Source of the DNA: Arthrobacter hankyongi
GTDB taxonomy: Bacteria; Actinomycetota; Actinomycetes; Actinomycetales; Micrococcaceae
DNA: 64,000 bases
NCBI RefSeq assembly: GCF_022012395.1
Contig: NZ_JAKLTQ010000022.1
Coordinates: forward strand, 24,544 to 88,543
Reading direction: 5' to 3'
Below the pieces are notes generated by a model. That model saw only the letters and a program-made list of their open reading frames with translations. It was not told the DNA's origin and did no database searches. Positions 61,484 through 64,000 of the stretch are shown in pieces. Within the stretch, counting starts at the first letter, position 1, and every line of letters starts with the position of its first letter. Both the position numbers and the translations under genes were made by a program.

Positions 61484-61505
61484 GCCTAATCCCCCCAAGT
61501 TAGGC
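61484..61505. terminator. hairpin overlapping the LysR stop
   Basis: GCCTAA (61484-61489) pairs with TTAGGC (61500-61505), whose first bases are the LysR stop. It could end LysR or the plus-strand RNA. No T-run is present. Confidence 0.4.
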
Positions 61506-62459
61506 CCAGTGCCCGGCATCTCGGTTTTTAATCCTTTCACCCTCTTCCGAGGGCGGACTGCCCAGCAGCCAAGGCTCCATCTCGCGGGTCCCGCGCCGCA
61601 GTGCGTCCACCACCGCCGCCACCGAGGGCTGCCGGAGCGAGTCCGGCCGGGCCACCAGCCAGTAGGCCAGCTTTTCGGCCAGTTCGGCCGGGAAGAGCCG
61701 GACCAGGTCCTCGTGCCGGTCCGCCATGAAGCAGGGCAGCAGGCCGAGGCCGACGCCGGCCCGGGTTGCCTCGACGTGGACGAAGACGTTGGTGGAGCCG
61801 ACCGCGGTGGCCATCCCGGGCAGCAGCCGCCGCGGGGCGTCCAGATCGTCCACCTGGAGCATCGAATCGATGAAGTACACCAGGGGGTGGGCCAGTGCCG
61901 CCTTGATCGTGGCCGGGGTGCCGTGGTCGGCCAGGTAGCTCTGCGAGCCGTACAGCCCCAGGACGTAGTGGCCCAGCCGGACGGCCTGCGCCCGGTGGAC
62001 CTGGGGCCGGCCCACCACCACCTCGAAGTCGAGGCCGGACCGGTGGCGGGAGGCGGGACGGGCGGTGGTGACGATTTCGACGGCGAGCCGGGGGTTCGCC
62101 CGCTGCAGCCGGGCGACCGCGGGGGCGGCGATGTAGGCGCTGAAGCCGTCCGTGGCGGACATCCTGACGGTGCCGGCCAGCTGCGCCGCCGCCGCGGAGT
62201 CCCGGGTCAGGGCGCCCACCGCCTCCTCGACGCGTTCGGCTGCGGCCACGGCCTTGTGCCCCAGCTCGGTCAGTTCCCAGCCGCCGCTGGTGCGGGCGAG
62301 CACGTGCCCGCCGAGGACCTTCTCCAGCGTGCCGATGCGGCGGGAGACGGTGGTGTGGTTCAGGCCCAGATCCTCGGCGGCGGAACTGAAACGGCCGGTG
62401 CGCGAGACCGCGAGCAGGACCAGCAGGTCCTCCGGGTTCGGGACGGATTCGAGGCTCAT
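61500..62459 (-). CDS. LysR-family transcriptional regulator
   Basis: 319 residues. The N-terminal winged helix-turn-helix is clear (DLLVLLAVSRTGRFSSAAEDLGLNHTTVSRRIGTLEKVLG). An inducer-binding domain follows (GTVRMSATDGFSAY to the C-terminus). I chose the ATG at 62459 (MSLESVPNPEDLL), since family members begin shortly before this helix; ATG 62498 is possible. It is divergent from the transporter gene, the classical LysR layout, and is likely to regulate it. A TGCATTTTTGCA palindrome lies at its start. Confidence 0.88.
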   Translation of the reverse strand: MSLESVPNPEDLLVLLAVSRTGRFSSAAEDLGLNHTTVSRRIGTLEKVLGGHVLARTSGGWELTELGHKAVAAAERVEEAVGALTRDSAAAAQLAGTVRMSATDGFSAYIAAPAVARLQRANPRLAVEIVTTARPASRHRSGLDFEVVVGRPQVHRAQAVRLGHYVLGLYGSQSYLADHGTPATIKAALAHPLVYFIDSMLQVDDLDAPRRLLPGMATAVGSTNVFVHVEATRAGVGLGLLPCFMADRHEDLVRLFPAELAEKLAYWLVARPDSLRQPSVAAVVDALRRGTREMEPWLLGSPPSEEGERIKNRDAGHWA

Positions 62460-62462
62460 ATC

Positions 62463-62474
62463 TGCATTTTTGCA
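62463..62474. promoter_or_regulatory. palindrome TGCATTTTTGCA at the LysR start
   Basis: TGCA-TTTT-TGCA fits the T-N11-A style of LysR sites and lies just upstream of the chosen LysR ATG, in the gap shared with the transporter. Autoregulation is plausible. Confidence 0.4.
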
Positions 62475-62600
62475 GGTCAGCCCTGCGTTCTTCGCCATTG
62501 ATGCACCCGCCCGGAGCGAACATACTCGGTAGTCAGCAAGGTTTGTGATTTCAGCCACACGGCATCAACGCACAAAAGCCACCGAAAACGAAGGAGCACC

Positions 62601-63980
62601 ATGAGCGCAGCCACTCCCGGCCACGTGCCCGGATCCACCCACGAATCGCCGCCGTCGGCCCTGCGCCGCGTGGTCGCCGCCTCGATGGCAGGCACCGTGG
62701 TCGAGTGGTACGAGTTCTTCCTGTACGCCACCGCCGCCACGCTGGTCTTCGGCGCCATGTTCTTCCCGGAGAGCGGCTCCGAACTGGACGCGATCATTGC
62801 CGCCTTCGTCACCTACGCCGTCGGCTTCGTGGCCCGGCCGCTGGGCGGGATCGTCTTCGGCCACTTCGGCGACAAGGTGGGCCGCAAGAAGCTGCTGCAG
62901 CTGAGCATCGTCCTGATCGGTGCGGCGACCTTCCTGATGGGCTGCCTGCCCGGCTTCGACTCCATCGGCTACTGGGCGCCGTTCCTGCTGGTGACCCTGC
63001 GTTTCATCCAAGGCTTCGCGATCGGCGGCGAATGGGGCGGGGCCGTGCTGCTGGTCGCCGAGCACAGTCCGGACGCCAAGCGCGGCTTCTGGGCCTCCTG
63101 GCCGCAGGCCGGCGTGCCGGCCGGCAACATGCTGGCCACCATCGTGCTCTGGGTCATGTCCGGTGTCCTCAGCGACGAGGCGTTCCTGGCCTGGGGCTGG
63201 CGGGTGGCCTTCTGGCTCTCGGCCGTGATCGTCATCGTCGGCTACTACATCCGCACCAGGGTCTCCGAAGCGCCGATCTTCCTGGAGGCCCGCCGGCAGG
63301 CCGAGGAGGCCAAGGACTCCGCCTACGGCGTGCTGGAGGTCTTCCGCCGCTATCCGCGGGGCGTGTTCACCGCGATGGGCCTGCGGGTGGCGGAGAACAT
63401 CCTCTACTACGTGGTGGTGACGTTCTCCATCACATACCTGAAGACGGTGCACGACTTCGATGTGACCACGCTGCTCGGGCTGCTGATCCTCGCCCATGCG
63501 TTCCACTTCGGGGTGATCCCGTTCTACGGCAGCCTCTCGGACCGGTTCGGCCGGCGGCCCGTCTACATGGCCGGTGCCGTGCTGGCCGCGGTCTGGGCCT
63601 TCGTGGCCTTCCCGATGTTCGACACCCGGAACCCGGTCATCATCCTGGCCGCGGTGATGCTGGGCCTGGCCATCCACGGACTGATGTACGCGGGCCAGCC
63701 GGCGATCATGGCGGAGATGTTCCCTACCCGGATGCGCTACTCCGGGGTGTCGCTGGGCTACCAGGTGACCTCGATTTTCGCCGGATCGCTGGCGCCGATC
63801 ATCGCCGCCACGCTGCTGAAGGACTTCGGCCACTGGCTGCCGGTGGCCCTCTACATCGCGGCTGCCGCGCTGGTCACCATGGTGGCGGTGTACTTCGCCC
63901 GGGAGACCAAGGGCAGTTCGCTGCGCGAGCTGGACCGGCTGGATGCGGCGGCCGGCAGCCCGCGCGCACTGGTCGACTAG
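62601..63980 (+). CDS. MFS transporter, metabolite:H+ symporter (MHS) family
   Basis: 459 residues with twelve membrane segments. MHS-type features include GTVVEWYEFFLYATAATLVF in the first segment, FGDKVGRKKLL in loop 2-3, RFIQGFAIGGEWGGA in segment 4 and the second-half SDRFGRRPVYM. Relatives carry citrate, alpha-ketoglutarate, proline-betaine or shikimate; the substrate here cannot be told. GAAGGAG lies seven bases before ATG 62601. It is divergent from the LysR regulator. The stop is 20 bases from the window edge. Confidence 0.92.
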   Translation: MSAATPGHVPGSTHESPPSALRRVVAASMAGTVVEWYEFFLYATAATLVFGAMFFPESGSELDAIIAAFVTYAVGFVARPLGGIVFGHFGDKVGRKKLLQLSIVLIGAATFLMGCLPGFDSIGYWAPFLLVTLRFIQGFAIGGEWGGAVLLVAEHSPDAKRGFWASWPQAGVPAGNMLATIVLWVMSGVLSDEAFLAWGWRVAFWLSAVIVIVGYYIRTRVSEAPIFLEARRQAEEAKDSAYGVLEVFRRYPRGVFTAMGLRVAENILYYVVVTFSITYLKTVHDFDVTTLLGLLILAHAFHFGVIPFYGSLSDRFGRRPVYMAGAVLAAVWAFVAFPMFDTRNPVIILAAVMLGLAIHGLMYAGQPAIMAEMFPTRMRYSGVSLGYQVTSIFAGSLAPIIAATLLKDFGHWLPVALYIAAAALVTMVAVYFARETKGSSLRELDRLDAAAGSPRALVD

Positions 63981-64000
63981 CGGCCGGACACGTCCGCAGC

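Noticed and set aside
61416..62501. Plus-strand frame beginning like a lipoprotein (MVAGAIAGCSAG)
   Set aside because: There is no basic signal start or ribosome site, and it continues antisense through the LysR gene.

Overview
The window is 64 kb of high-G+C actinobacterial chromosome. Gene order and protein character point to the Micrococcaceae, with Arthrobacter or a close relative the best guess. The clues are the tilS-hpt-ftsH-folEPBK-panC-lysS-lsr2-clpC block, followed by mutY, disA and radA, which runs in the same order as around Rv3625c to Rv3585 of Mycobacterium tuberculosis, and the presence of Lsr2, ClpC1-type ClpC and many apparently leaderless genes. It reads as core chromosome: I see no rRNA, insertion sequence, prophage or CRISPR array. 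All names rest on reading translations and motifs; no database search was run.

Layout. 1-12.2 kb (+): the 3' end of tilS, hpt, ftsH, the folate genes folE-folP-folB-folK, a DUF3180 membrane protein, two bacterial-PH-domain membrane proteins, a DUF2520 oxidoreductase, panC, lysS and a 55-residue membrane ORF, closed by a strong hairpin. 12.5-18 kb (+): lsr2, clpC and an S9 peptidase, each with its own hairpin or promoter signals. 18-24 kb (mostly -): a lipoprotein, mutY, disA, radA and a FUSC-type membrane protein, with one divergent anchored protein. 24-30 kb: the phosphate region, pstSCAB (+) behind a three-unit Pho box, facing pit and its DUF47 partner (-). 30.5-36.6 kb: an unknown helical protein, tRNA-Lys(TTT), a PutA-type proline catabolic enzyme, an EEP-family phosphohydrolase and a small orphan protein behind a possible attenuator. 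36.6-42.7 kb (-): fruR-fruK-fruA-ptsI-ptsH, a fructose PTS that carries the general PTS proteins with it.

42.8-47.1 kb (+): a small membrane protein whose ribosome site lies in a 37-bp hairpin, a serine hydrolase, an EcsC-like protein and the 5-oxoprolinase genes pxpA-pxpB-pxpC. 47.1-52.6 kb: a 68-bp palindrome, DUF445, a glycerophosphodiester phosphodiesterase, a GH15 glycosidase with a long insertion, and small orphan ORFs. 52.6-57.5 kb: a zinc alcohol dehydrogenase, azlC-azlD, a DODA-type dioxygenase divergent from a NUDIX-plus-NYN/PIN fusion, DUF1876 and an HdeD-like membrane protein. 57.5-59.2 kb is the least orderly part: a broken lipoprotein gene, an orphan 52-codon ORF and an unrecognised 382-residue protein. 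59.3-64 kb: an MTH1187-type protein, an O-methyltransferase, a spermidine-synthase-like protein without the catalytic motif, a possible structured RNA, and a LysR regulator divergent from an MHS-family transporter.

The features most worth checking are regulatory: the G.U-biased hairpin over a ribosome site at 42.8 kb, the perfect palindrome at 47.1 kb, the attenuator-like leader at 36.1-36.3 kb, the hairpin between Shine-Dalgarno and start of ftsH, the structured stretch at 61.3-61.5 kb, and the repeated TANNNT-N6/7-start arrangement of leaderless genes.
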